This document shows positions 22,244 through 32,947 of a stretch of DNA of 64,000 bases, piece after piece (the stretch's first letter is position 1; every line of letters begins with the position of its first letter). The stretch covers positions 186,001-250,000 of the forward strand of contig JASVEC010000041.1 in assembly GCA_030770535.1 (NCBI GenBank). Reading direction: 5' to 3'. Under the pieces are notes generated by a model. The model was not told the DNA's origin, searched no databases, and worked only from the letters and a program-made list of their open reading frames with translations. The stretch is from Batkoa obscura. Its lineage: Eukaryota; Entomophthoromycota; Entomophthoromycetes; Entomophthorales; Batkoaceae. The position numbers and the translations under genes were made by a program.

Positions 22244-23161
22244 TTTGATGCAATTTTTTTTTGATTTTTATTAAAACTTAGTTTGTTGATAAATTTTTTT
22301 AAACTTTTTAATTGAAAAAATCAGCTTGTGTTATTAACCAATGAATAGAAGCCATTTCATTCAATTTCATCAATTTAGATATTGTTAATGTAATCCTTTT
22401 TCATTGGTCCAATTCCACTACATTTTAATGAATTCAATTATTATTATTCAAGTTAAACATGGATTGGGCATTATTTATTTTTGTAACTATTAAACACAAA
22501 ATTAATAACCATCATTGTTAAATTCAGTAAATACAAAAAAATAGTGCTCAATTTACGCTTAATCCGAATTGGTAATGAAATGTTGAAATATTGAATGAAT
22601 TTAAATATTTATTACCTATAATGGAATTTGATTATTGACTGAGAATAAATTTTGTATTAATATTAATTGAATTTAGAAACATCAATATTTAGAAAGAATA
22701 AAATAACTGACGTTAAATTTATCTATTTTATTTTATTATAATTAAAATAATTAATATTTATTAATTATATAAAAATAAAGCTTTAAAATTATTTTTATCA
22801 AAATTATTTACCAATTAGCATTCATTTTGATTCTCTTATAAAATAAATACTCAAATAATAATTAAAAACCTATATCACTTTTATTTCATCAGTTTATCTC
22901 TATCGATTCTTTTCTAAACTATTATTATATTAAATAAACTATTATTATTTTAATAATACATAATAATAAATCAACTATTAAGAAATCACTTCTAATCACT
23001 CATAAAATTCGAAAGTAAAAAAAATAAACGTTAGTAGTAAGTATAATTATATAAATATAGATATATAAATTTAAATTTTATTTAATCTTAGCTTTTAAAT
23101 CAGTAGTTTATTGAATATAAGAATAACAACTATTTGTTATCATTATGGTTTTCATTTTAAT
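22244..23161. other. intergenic, SEC63 promoter and 3' flank of RRM gene
   Basis: Very AT-rich, about 0.9 kb, with no gene or MITE. Long A/T runs leave no clear TATA assignment for SEC63. Confidence 0.5.
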
Positions 23162-25221
23162 TTACCTACTATAAGGATGATAATGCTGATTTTGACGATG
23201 AGTTTGCTGATGATAATGAGGTCTATTAGAATAACGAGGTCTTTGAGAATAACCTGGAGTAGGTTGAGCATATACATTATTAATATCATTGCTATAATCA
23301 CTATAACTTTGTTGTTGATAAGTTTGATTATAAGCGTCATAATTATTGCTAGCTTGAGGTACTGATGCATTTTGCTCATATGGATTAGGATGAACATATT
23401 CATGAACCTGTGGCTGACTTGGTACTTGTCTTCCATAACTACTATAAGCTGAATGAGTAGAGTGAGTTGTTGATGCAGCTGCAGCTGGTTGTCCATAACC
23501 ATAACTTCCTGTATAAGTTTGTTGACTATATCCATAATTGTAAGCTTGAGGCGGTCTAGGAACAGAAGCTAAACCATATTTAGAATGTCCATGTCCATGT
23601 CCATGGTTATTATAACTACGATGTCCTCCATGACTTGAATAACTTCCATAACTACTGGATCCATACTTACTATAACCACCTCGATGACTTGGTCTGGACC
23701 TTGGATAACTCGAATAATGGTTGGGCTCACCACCATATTTACCATATGAGCTACTATTATACCTTGGTTGAGCTGGTTTAATATCAACCTATAAAAAAAT
23801 AAATATACCATACACATTATATATATTATAACTTACAGTTTTACCACCTAACATTAAACCTTTATCATTTAATGAATTTGTTACAGCTTCATAGTCTTCA
23901 AATTGTACAAATGCAAAACCTCTAGATCTACCTGATGGCTTGTCTAACATAACATTAACTGAAATTACATTACCATGTTTAGAAAATGCTTCAATAATTT
24001 CTTGTTCGGTTACTTCAATTGGTATGCCACCAACAAATACTTTAGTTGTTGTTCTATCAACTCTCGCTTCTTGATTTCCTTTAGGTACTGCTTTTTTAAC
24101 ATCAATCTATTTTTTTATTACTCTACTTTATTATTTTGTTATTATTTTTTAAACTTACTTTCTTTCCTTTAATTACATGTTGTTGAGTTAATGTAGAGTC
24201 AGCAATTTCAGAAGTACTAAAACTAACAAATCCAAAGCCTCTAGACCTACCAGTACTTGGTTCTCTCATAATAACAATATCAATCAACTCACCAAATGAT
24301 TGAAAATAAGCACTTAGATCATCTAATAAAATAGGTTAATATTAAATCATAATTATTTAATTATTGTTGATTAATTTAATTATTATCTACCTTCATTTAA
24401 ATCCCAACCTAAACCGCCAACAAATATTTTGCTAATTTAAAATAAATATTAATATTTAATAGTAACTAAATTTGAATTAAGTCTTACGAATCATCAGTAT
24501 TTCTACTTTTATAACTATTATTTTGACTATAACCATCATTATTTTGATTATAACTATCATTGTTTTGATTATAATTATCATTATTCTGATTATAATTATC
24601 ATTCTGATTATAATTATCATTTTGATTATAATTATCATTTTGATTATAGTTGTTTTGATAATTTTCATTATTTCCTGAATCTTGATAATTTTCGTTATTG
24701 TTATTATTACTTCCATACCATTTATTTTCAGCCTCTTGCTGTCCTTCATTTTGATATTTATAGTCCTCAACTCTTTCATCTTGATTATATTCTTGGTTAT
24801 CCATTTTATAGTTATTTTCTTGATTAGTTTGATCTACATGAACTTGTTCATCTCTGTTTTCTTGAGCAATATTTTCATACTCTTGATACGCATCCTGTTT
24901 ATAATCATTCTCAACGCCAGTATCTTGAAACTCATGTTGTTCTTCATCAGCTTCTACCTTTTTTATTGATTCTTTCTGCTCATATTGATCTGCTTCATTA
25001 CTAATCTCTTGGTTATATTCTGGGTCTTCAGTTAAATGATAGCCTTGATCCACATCTAAACCAGGTTCAGTTTCTTCAACTCCTCCATATCCTTCTTTGT
25101 CTCCCGTACGGTTACTTTGGTCACCAGCTTGGTTATTATCTACAACATTATATTTAGCTTCCTCTTCCGAATAGTTAACACTTCCATTATTCATTTTTTG
25201 ATCGTTATTATTAAATTCCAT
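23162..25221 (-). CDS. hnRNP-like RNA-binding protein with two RRMs and prion-like flanks, 611 aa
   Basis: Exons 25221-24488, 24431-24391, 24322-24159, 24106-23837 and 23788-23162 close in frame. Residues 1-244 are acidic and Asn/Gln/Tyr-rich, ending in about eight tandem YNQND/YNQNN units (about residues 190-235). RRM1 (about 246-318) has RNP2 KIFVGGLGW and RNP1 RGFGFVSF. RRM2 (about 331-405) has RNP2 KVFVGGIPI and RNP1 RGFAFVQF. The two-RRM layout with a short linker is that of the Hrp1/Musashi/DAZAP1 group, which bind mRNA in nucleus or cytoplasm. The C-terminal ~200 residues are Ser/Tyr/Gly/Gln/His-rich with a (HG) run (HGHGHGH), likely able to phase-separate. The exact orthologue is not certain. 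Confidence 0.9.
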
Positions 25222-25971
25222 TTTTTATTAATTTAATTTGTGTACTTTAAAACTACTATTTGTTTAACTATTAAAAATTTAAATAAACTAAATAAACTAT
25301 ATTATACTATACTATAAAGTTTTATATCTAACTATTATTTCTAATTATGTTATTCCAAGGTAACTACTATTTATTCGATATCTAGCTGAGTTAACTATTA
25401 GTTTTAAGCCTATAACAGGCCATCTTTAATTTATTCTATATTATATTAACAAACCTTGTTTTTTATAACTAATTTTATACTATTACAATAAACTTATATA
25501 GAATCGAGTAAACTAAATTTATCAATTCAAATGTACTTTAAGTTAATCTATCTATTTTTTTATCAAATTTAATTTTGAGTTAATTAACTATATTTAATTA
25601 TCACTAAATTTCAATAAAAATATCTTGATAATAAATTTAATCTTAATAATTAATAAAATTGAATGAATACATGAAATTAATAAAATACTTACTTTTAAAA
25701 AAGACTATTTGATATAGTTTTTTATTTATTGAAACAAGAGACAAATTCTATCCTTTTATTCTGAAATACTCAAATACGAATTTGAAGGTTACCAATCAAA
25801 TTAAAAATTCCTGGCAAAATCTAGAAACGCCAATTAAAGATGAACAAAAAGATAAAAAAATTTTCATTGGCTTGAATCATTTTGATTGCTTCAAACCACC
25901 ACCGCTAAGTATTCAAATTTTATATAGTTTTAAGGCTATTTCAAGTATTATTATTATCTCACTATATTAAC
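25222..25971. other. divergent promoter region, RRM gene / small Tim gene
   Basis: About 750 bp of AT-rich DNA with no MITE. A 62-codon frame at 25782-25970 ends just before the Tim start codon and is taken as chance sequence. Confidence 0.5.
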
Positions 25972-26391
25972 ATGTTTGGTTGGGGTCAAAGCAATGAGAC
26001 AACAGTAGATAATAATGAGTATGGTGGGTTTACAGAAGAAGAATTTAATGGAATCGAGTTAAATCATAACGCACATATTCGAATGTTTCGCTCGTAAGTT
26101 CATTTCCTTCAATTTATATCTATATTCAAATTTATCACTCTTTCAATAAAGCATACCAATTATTAAAACGAGTCAAAATTAATTAATTTTCCTTTCATTT
26201 TTAGTGCTTTAGATTTATGTAAATCAAGTTGCTTAGATAAAGAGAATGAGTCGGAACAAACTTATCTTAATCGTAGAGAAGCACGATGCGTGGACAAATG
26301 TGTTGGAAAGTTTTTTAGGTTTGCTAATAAGATTAAAGAACTTGGTGATGAACATGTGAAATCAAAAATGGACTTTCAAAATATGCAATAA
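25972..26391 (+). CDS. small Tim chaperone (Tim9/Tim10 family), 102 aa
   Basis: Mitochondrial intermembrane-space chaperone that carries hydrophobic precursors to the TIM22 or SAM complexes (family knowledge). Two exons, 25972-26093 and 26205-26391, close in frame; the intron of 111 bp is the longest for its gene size here. The twin CX3C signature is present (CKSSC and CVDKC, 22 residues between the two pairs) and would form two disulfides via Mia40. An N-terminal stretch of about 47 residues (MFGWGQSNETT...) precedes it, and a Lys/Glu-rich helix follows (KFFRFANKIKELGDEHVKSKM). Whether it is Tim10, Tim9 or a Tim8/13 type is not decided by eye; GKFF after CVDKC is Tim10-like. It converges with the DGAT2 gene 249 bp away. 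Confidence 0.88.
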
Positions 26392-26640
26392 TTTGGATAA
26401 TAATAAGAAATTGAATAGTTAATGTTAGTTTTAAAATGTGAGGGAAGTTGTATAATTGATTTAAAATGGAGTTAATAGAAAAGATTTAAAAAAGCATATT
26501 AAATTTAGTTAATAAATTTTTATTATTGATGTTACTGTTTTAACTTGTTCGTTTTATATTTCTTTAAATCAAAGTAGAATTAATCTATTTTTAGGCCATA
26601 GAGATTATAGTCAACATTTAAAAGTTGTTTTTATTTTTTA

Positions 26641-27741
26641 CTAATGAAATTGAATCTCTGGAGCTTCTTCATTTAACATATTATAATATTCTACTTTATA
26701 CTTATTATAAATTCTCGTTAATTCTGCCTTATATACATCAAGTAATTGTTCAATTTTTTCATGGGATGGACTTTCATCTTTTTCAACATAAATAGGGTTA
26801 CCAACTTTTAATAAAGGATAATAAATAAAGCAAATAAATTGTTACTAATAATCAACTTACTTATACTAACAATAGGTACTTTCTTTGGCAATAGACCAAT
26901 AGAATTTTGAAAGAAACCTCGGCCATAAATAATAGGTGTTGAAAAAGATAGTGCCTTTTTTAACGTCTTTTGAATTGAATCCAGCCAACTGCCTTTACTT
27001 GGTCGCAGTTGAGTATATAATTTATTTTCACCAAAGCTAAATATTGGTACCAGTGGCTTTCTATAATAATGATAAAGAGTTAGATAGATTAAATACATTG
27101 ATTATTCATAACTGTCTTAAAGCTTACCCTGTTTTTAATGCCAGTTTGATGAATCCGAATCGGTTTTTTAATAACACATCGGTGGACTTTGGATTGGCCA
27201 ATAAAGCTTCACTGGCACCGCCAACGACTACCAGACACGATTGTCCCTTTTCCAAAGCGGTTTTCAAGCTTTCTTTATTTGCGGAAATAAATCCCAACTT
27301 TAACAACACTTCCCTATGGAATGGTAAATAAAAATTCAGGTTTAATGTAGCAATATTCAATCGAAATTGGGGTAACTGCTGATAAAAATTGGAATGCATG
27401 GAAGCAAAGTTTGCAAAGACTCCAAAACCAGCTACACCATGTGGATGATAACCAAATATATATGTTTCATCATAGGAAATAGTGCTATCAAAGATCACTT
27501 TAGAAGAAAAGTATTCGTTGAACCATTTCCATATAAATAAGGATTTGAAATAAGTGGAAGGAGAACCACCATTCACATAAGTTTGATCATAGAATACGTG
27601 GACATAATAAAGAATTGTGAATGGGAAGGTTAAAGGGTTTAAGAAAAGTAAAATAGTTAGTATCAAAGAGGTTAATGTAACATGTGTAAAGAAGATGATA
27701 GATATTAAACCTTTTAATTTATTGAGATTGCTGGAAATCAT
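26641..27741 (-). CDS. diacylglycerol O-acyltransferase, DGAT2 family (copy B), 325 aa
   Basis: Second intact DGAT2-family enzyme (triacylglycerol or related ester synthesis at the ER). Exons 27741-27128, 27060-26861 and 26804-26641 close in frame. Hydrophobic helices span about residues 10-50. The catalytic block is YIFGYHPHG (HPHG at 99-102). It is followed by LNFYLPFHREVLLKLGF, CLVVVGGASEAL, RFGFIKLALKTGKPLVPIFSFGE, IYGRGFF and GLLPKKVPIV. Intron positions differ from copy A for intron 1 but match for intron 2, and both match the pseudoenzyme at 17559, suggesting copy B is its closer relative. It is somewhat shorter at the N-terminus than copy A. Substrate preference cannot be read from sequence. 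Confidence 0.93.
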
Positions 27742-30700
27742 TTCTTGATATTTTGATATTTTTCGAAAAATTGAATTAAAACCCGTTTATTCTTGAAAAG
27801 TGAAGTTTGAATTTCTACTTATTTAATTAGCGGTTTCAATAATTTTAATTATTTATGTGACTGTTAAAATATTCCAATCTTCATATCGTTATGAAAAATA
27901 ACAAGACTGTTAGATACCAAAAGTTAATAACAATAAATTTTTTTAGGTTTAAGAAGGGATCGAAATATTATAAACAAATACTGATATTTTGAAATTAGTT
28001 AAATCAAAAATATTCTAATATGCTTTATTGAACAGGTAATAATTATCAGTTATGACTTGTTGGAAATTACATAATATCATACTGCTTAGACTATAATATG
28101 AGCATAAATTGAAAAGCCTGGAAAAAGTAGAATCCTAATCCTATAGAAAAAAACTGTTAAAAATGGCTTTTATTTCAATATTTGGCTATAAAAGTTTTTA
28201 ATTTTACGTTGCTTAATAAATGAGCAAAAGTGAGATAAATACTACTCTTAAAAACAATTTATTAAAATAGAATATTACAAAATGCGTTTGTTTATTAAAT
28301 TTGATTTATAATTATAAAGAACCACAATTATTTGTACTTATTTAATGTCTTTTCTATATTATTAAAATTTATTTCATTAAAATATTGCTCACAAGCTATA
28401 ATAGGTACCAATCAAATAAAGATAATTAAATGCAGCAAAAAAAGACAATCACCTTCTTTTTCTACTTTGTATATTCTTATCCTGTTCCGTTATATTCATC
28501 TCATTAGTTACAGATTCAGTTATTGAGTTACCCACGCTAATAAGGTAAAATAATATTTTAGTATCAATTGGGTCCAACTTCAACTCAGGCTTGTATATTT
28601 GAATAAAAATACTTCCTACTCAAAAAAAAATTCTCTCCTTCTTAAATTGAAATAATTAGATACCTTATAAGCCTATAAGCTTTTGCAAAATAGATTTTTA
28701 TTTTCCGCTACTACTTATCATGATTTTAGTTCATTTTTGTTTAGTCTATTACTTCTTGCTTAATACATTAAGGAATACTGTCTAAGATCCACAACTTTAA
28801 AATAACATAATAAATGTCAAAGCATTCTAAATTAAATTTTTAATTTTATACTCTTGATATTAATATTCAATAAAATCATGAAATGTGCATATATAAATGA
28901 TGTTTATTTATTACTTTTTGTAAATTTAAACTCAAAAACAGTGTTTAAAAAGTTGATTTTTTACTTGAATAGAGGTTACTTTTAATTAAATTTTTGCACT
29001 AATTTTAATTGTAGAAATGTAATAAATTTGTTTGAATGGAAGCAAATAACATTCGGAAATAATGTGCGCTTTTTCAATTCGATTGAGCATTCATTTTGAT
29101 TAAAATTCAATTACATAAAAATTGAAAAAAACCTAACGGTACACTTGTGGAGCCCCACAACAAATTCATATAAAATTATATCAGTTTAATTTAAACTGTA
29201 AATATGTTAAACATATATTAAAGTGCTTTATAGCATATCATTTAATTTATTAAATTTTAAGTTAATAAAAATTGTTGTTAAAACTTGTTAAATATTAAAT
29301 GTAATAATAATATAAAAATATTGATAAAACATCTGTAAATTTGATTGGTTATCAGGGATTTTAAAAAAGTAGTAACATTTGGAGGACCTTAATTGGTCAA
29401 TTTCAATTTCCCCAAAATTAAAAATTGGAATGTTTCAGATTTTATCATAAAACTCCATTTTTTATTATGTAAAAATACTTGTTTATAAATAAAAATAATA
29501 GTAATAGAAGCTTGATTTGTATCTTATTTTGAGTTGAAATAATTCCTATTAGTAATTATATGGTTTTAAAGTGGCTGTTTTATACTTAGATAGATGAGGA
29601 TTCAGTGGAGTTATATGTTTTTTACTAGATCATGTGTTATCAGTTTGCTTTGAAACTCCAATTAAATTGAAAATTGATGCTACCACTAATTATTTTCTGG
29701 ATTAATTAATGTCTCTCAAAATTTAATTTAAAACTTAAATGAGGGTTGGGTATGAATAATAAGGCTAAGGACTTGAATACCAAAGTATTAAACACTGGTA
29801 AATTTAAATGGTACAATTTTATTCCTAGTATGGAAATTAGCCGAACGTATAAAACATAGAATAATATTAATATGATAAACATGCGTCAACACTTTACTTT
29901 AATTACATCTGAAGTTATTTGTAATGTTTATATACATTTAAACAAAAGATAAGGTTACTTCATAAATTAAGTTCTATTTTATTATCTATGATTTCAGCCT
30001 TTAAAGAAAATAGCTTTATAGGTAAAAAGTTGGTGCGTTTAACCTATAAAACATATTGGTAAAATGTTAATTTAAATCATATTCACAGTAATAATTTAAA
30101 TCAAACATTATTAAGTAATAGTGAATTTGTGATAATTCCTTTATCTAATTTGAAATAATAGTAATAAATTTATATTCTAATAAACGGACAAATAATTTGC
30201 CTATATATGCTAGAATAAATGCTTACTCATAATAAGAACAAATGATGAATAAACAAATAGACAAGACTGAGTAAGTGATTGGTTGACACCTTAGACATCC
30301 TTTATCAGCTGCTATATATCAGCATTTATTATATATAAAGCAGGATTAATTCGATTAAATATCAATATTAAGTGATAAATATCCTTTGTATGAATTTTAT
30401 ACATCAATAAAATAAGCATACTTAGCTAAATTTATAAATAACTGAACAAATTGCCACCATCAATTTAATAGTGGATGAAACAAAACAGAGGAATAATCCT
30501 AATGAATGAAAGTAATTGGCTATTTCCAAAAATTAAACCTTAAACTTTGTGATTGGAAGTTTAAGTTAGGTTCCAGGTTTAGTAACCCACATTAAATTAC
30601 TTGACAATTAAAAATATAGTTATCTCTTTTTTTAATTCAAAAAGATTTTCATTTTTACATCCTATTTAACTTAAAGGCCAATCTTAAACAGCATCTTGTT

Positions 30701-30829
30701 TTAATATTTACATTTGTTCAATATCCCAATACCTCTTTCTAACTTAATTTAAGGTATATACTTATTCTAATTGATTTTAGAGGTTTAATTTATATTCAAC
30801 TGTGTACTAATATTTTTTAAAGCTACAAT
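27742..30829. other. 3.1-kb divergent intergenic region
   Basis: Spacer between DGAT2 copy B (minus) and the kelch gene (plus). No gene, MITE or RNA was recognised. TATATAAAG at 30332-30340 is a possible distal TATA element 490 bp before the kelch start. A 64-codon frame at 28332 is not convincing. Confidence 0.5.
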
Positions 30830-32947
30830 ATGACTGTGGCTGTATTTTCAGAATCTACTGTATCTGCATCTTTAACTCTTGGAACAGTTCCTCTGGCCAG
30901 GGTTGGACCAAGTTTAACAACATTTAAGGATAGATTATATGCTTTTGGTGGTCGCACAATCAATCCTCCCAAAGTTACTAATGATTTATATCTTTTTGAT
31001 TTACATCATATGGCATGCGAATTAGTTCAACCAAATGAAGGATCCCCTTTACCTTCACCACGTTATTTTCATTCTGCAACTATGCATGAAGATAAATATT
31101 TAATTATTAGTGGAGGACAAGGAGAACAAACTAATCCTGATACACCTAATGTTCTTAATGACATTTGTATTTACAATATTCAAACAAATGAATGGGAAAT
31201 TTTTGAGCTTAATACCACAACTTTTCCTTCACGATATGCTCATCTTACAATAACGAAAAATAATCATCTATTTATTATTGGTGGCCAAGATGCAGATAAT
31301 CAATATCTCAATGACATTTATACTTTTGATTTAAAATCAAAAGAGCTTGAGAAAAGATGTTCTATTTCTGCAGGTATTGGATCGTATCGCTCTACACTAA
31401 GTATTTGTCCTGGTTCTAATGAGCTTTTTGTTTTTTCAAATACGCGCTTTAATAATCCTATTCGCGAACTTATTACTTTTGATGACAATCTTAATATGAA
31501 CAGTTTTCAATTTCCACAAAACCGCTCTGATCTTCCTCCTGCCCTTCGCTTTCCAGAAGGTTACATTATAGGGGATAAACTTGTTATTAGTGGTACATAT
31601 ATTAGCAACAATGTTCAATCATACAGTTTATGGACCCTTGATCTTAAAGAGCTTACTTGGAGTCGAATTGATACTGGCTCTTGCTTTGCTCGTGGATCGT
31701 GGAATCGTGGTATCCTCCATCCAATGAATAATCAGTTCCTTATTTTTGGACATCGTGATAGAGAAATTGTAGAAGATTATCAGCATCGTCGTATTAATTT
31801 CAACCATATCAGTGTGGTGAATCTTGAAGCATTCAATATTTATAGAAAGCCAATTACCTGTGAAGATCAGCATTCTGTTGATCTTGGGTTACTAATGATG
31901 TATGAACCAAGGTATTCTAATTTTGCTCTTTTGACTAAGGATGGTTTTCGTATACATATCAATTCTGGATTTTTAAGATCTCGTTGGAGAAATTTTGATA
32001 CTTATCTTACCAAAAGACAAGATAAAGATCAAGCCTTGGGAATTTTTTCATCAAATACTTTGGAATTACAAGAGACATATTCAACGATTCAGGCTTTTGT
32101 TAGGTACCTTTATACCGATAATCTTGATTTTGATCAAGCCAAAAATTTAAAAGTATTAGGAAAATTATTGATATTTGCCAGGAATTATTCGGTTCATAAT
32201 TTATATGATCAAGCAGCTTCACATTTACATAGTATGTTAGATGTCGATAATGCACTTGAGATATTTGAAGTCTCATGTACAGGAAAAAGAGATGGCTTAA
32301 GACTTAGATCGCTTTCCCTTATTCTCAAAGAAAGGCTAAAATTATTGGATAATACTTATTTTTGGGATGAATATCCTAGCGCTTTGAGAACCGAGATTCT
32401 TAGATTTATGCCTCCAAATTTCCGACCTCCAACAGCTAAAGTTGATATACCTGAACCTGTACCTGTGTCTCAACCTTTAGAAAATCAACAGTCGCAATCT
32501 AACCCAGTTTCTCGTAGACCATCAGTTGCACCTAGAAGCAATCGTGATTCAATTGGTTCTCAACTTTCAAACACTAATATTAATGGCTCAGGCGCATATG
32601 ATACAAATATATCAATGACTTCAACTATTAATAGTACTATGACTTCAAAAAGCGATTCTTCTGCAAACAGTAAAGAGAGGCCTTCTTCTACTTCAACACT
32701 ACCGAAAAAGAAAAATTCAGGATCATCATTTTTGAAATTTGGGAATAGGAGACCTTCTCTAGCCAATTTATTTAACTTTTCAAGTGCGGCTTCAAGTACT
32801 TTAATTCCACCTAGTGGTAGTACCCCGCCATCTAATAGAGATTCAGTAAATTCCAATATTTCAAGTCATACACCTTCTCCACGCAGTCCAGATCCACAGG
32901 GTGATGCTAAACTCATACGTTCACTTTATGAGTTAGGTTTGTCTTAA
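30830..32947 (+). CDS. kelch-repeat / BTB protein, Ral2-like, 705 aa
   Basis: Single-exon gene, unusual among its intron-rich neighbours. Residues 15 to about 330 form kelch-type beta-propeller repeats: RLYAFGGRT, YLIISGGQGE, HLFIIGGQDADN, KLVISGTYI and QFLIFGHRD, separated by variable-F/Y-D-L strands. A degenerate BTB/POZ region follows (about 350-520: FALLTKDGFRIHINSGFLRSRW, YSTIQAFVRYLYTDNLD, ARNYSVHNLYDQAASHL), then a BACK-like helical part. Residues beyond about 540 are a Ser/Pro/Asn-rich disordered tail with RRPS-type kinase sites. This order (kelch, BTB, Ser-rich tail) resembles fission-yeast Ral2, which acts with the Ras1 exchange factor; the assignment is inference. The start is the first in-frame ATG. 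Confidence 0.85.
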   Translation: MTVAVFSESTVSASLTLGTVPLARVGPSLTTFKDRLYAFGGRTINPPKVTNDLYLFDLHHMACELVQPNEGSPLPSPRYFHSATMHEDKYLIISGGQGEQTNPDTPNVLNDICIYNIQTNEWEIFELNTTTFPSRYAHLTITKNNHLFIIGGQDADNQYLNDIYTFDLKSKELEKRCSISAGIGSYRSTLSICPGSNELFVFSNTRFNNPIRELITFDDNLNMNSFQFPQNRSDLPPALRFPEGYIIGDKLVISGTYISNNVQSYSLWTLDLKELTWSRIDTGSCFARGSWNRGILHPMNNQFLIFGHRDREIVEDYQHRRINFNHISVVNLEAFNIYRKPITCEDQHSVDLGLLMMYEPRYSNFALLTKDGFRIHINSGFLRSRWRNFDTYLTKRQDKDQALGIFSSNTLELQETYSTIQAFVRYLYTDNLDFDQAKNLKVLGKLLIFARNYSVHNLYDQAASHLHSMLDVDNALEIFEVSCTGKRDGLRLRSLSLILKERLKLLDNTYFWDEYPSALRTEILRFMPPNFRPPTAKVDIPEPVPVSQPLENQQSQSNPVSRRPSVAPRSNRDSIGSQLSNTNINGSGAYDTNISMTSTINSTMTSKSDSSANSKERPSSTSTLPKKKNSGSSFLKFGNRRPSLANLFNFSSAASSTLIPPSGSTPPSNRDSVNSNISSHTPSPRSPDPQGDAKLIRSLYELGLS

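Noticed and set aside
25782-25970. 62-codon frame ending one base before the Tim start codon
   Set aside because: No domain; more probably the Tim leader. The Tim ATG at 25972 has full family support.
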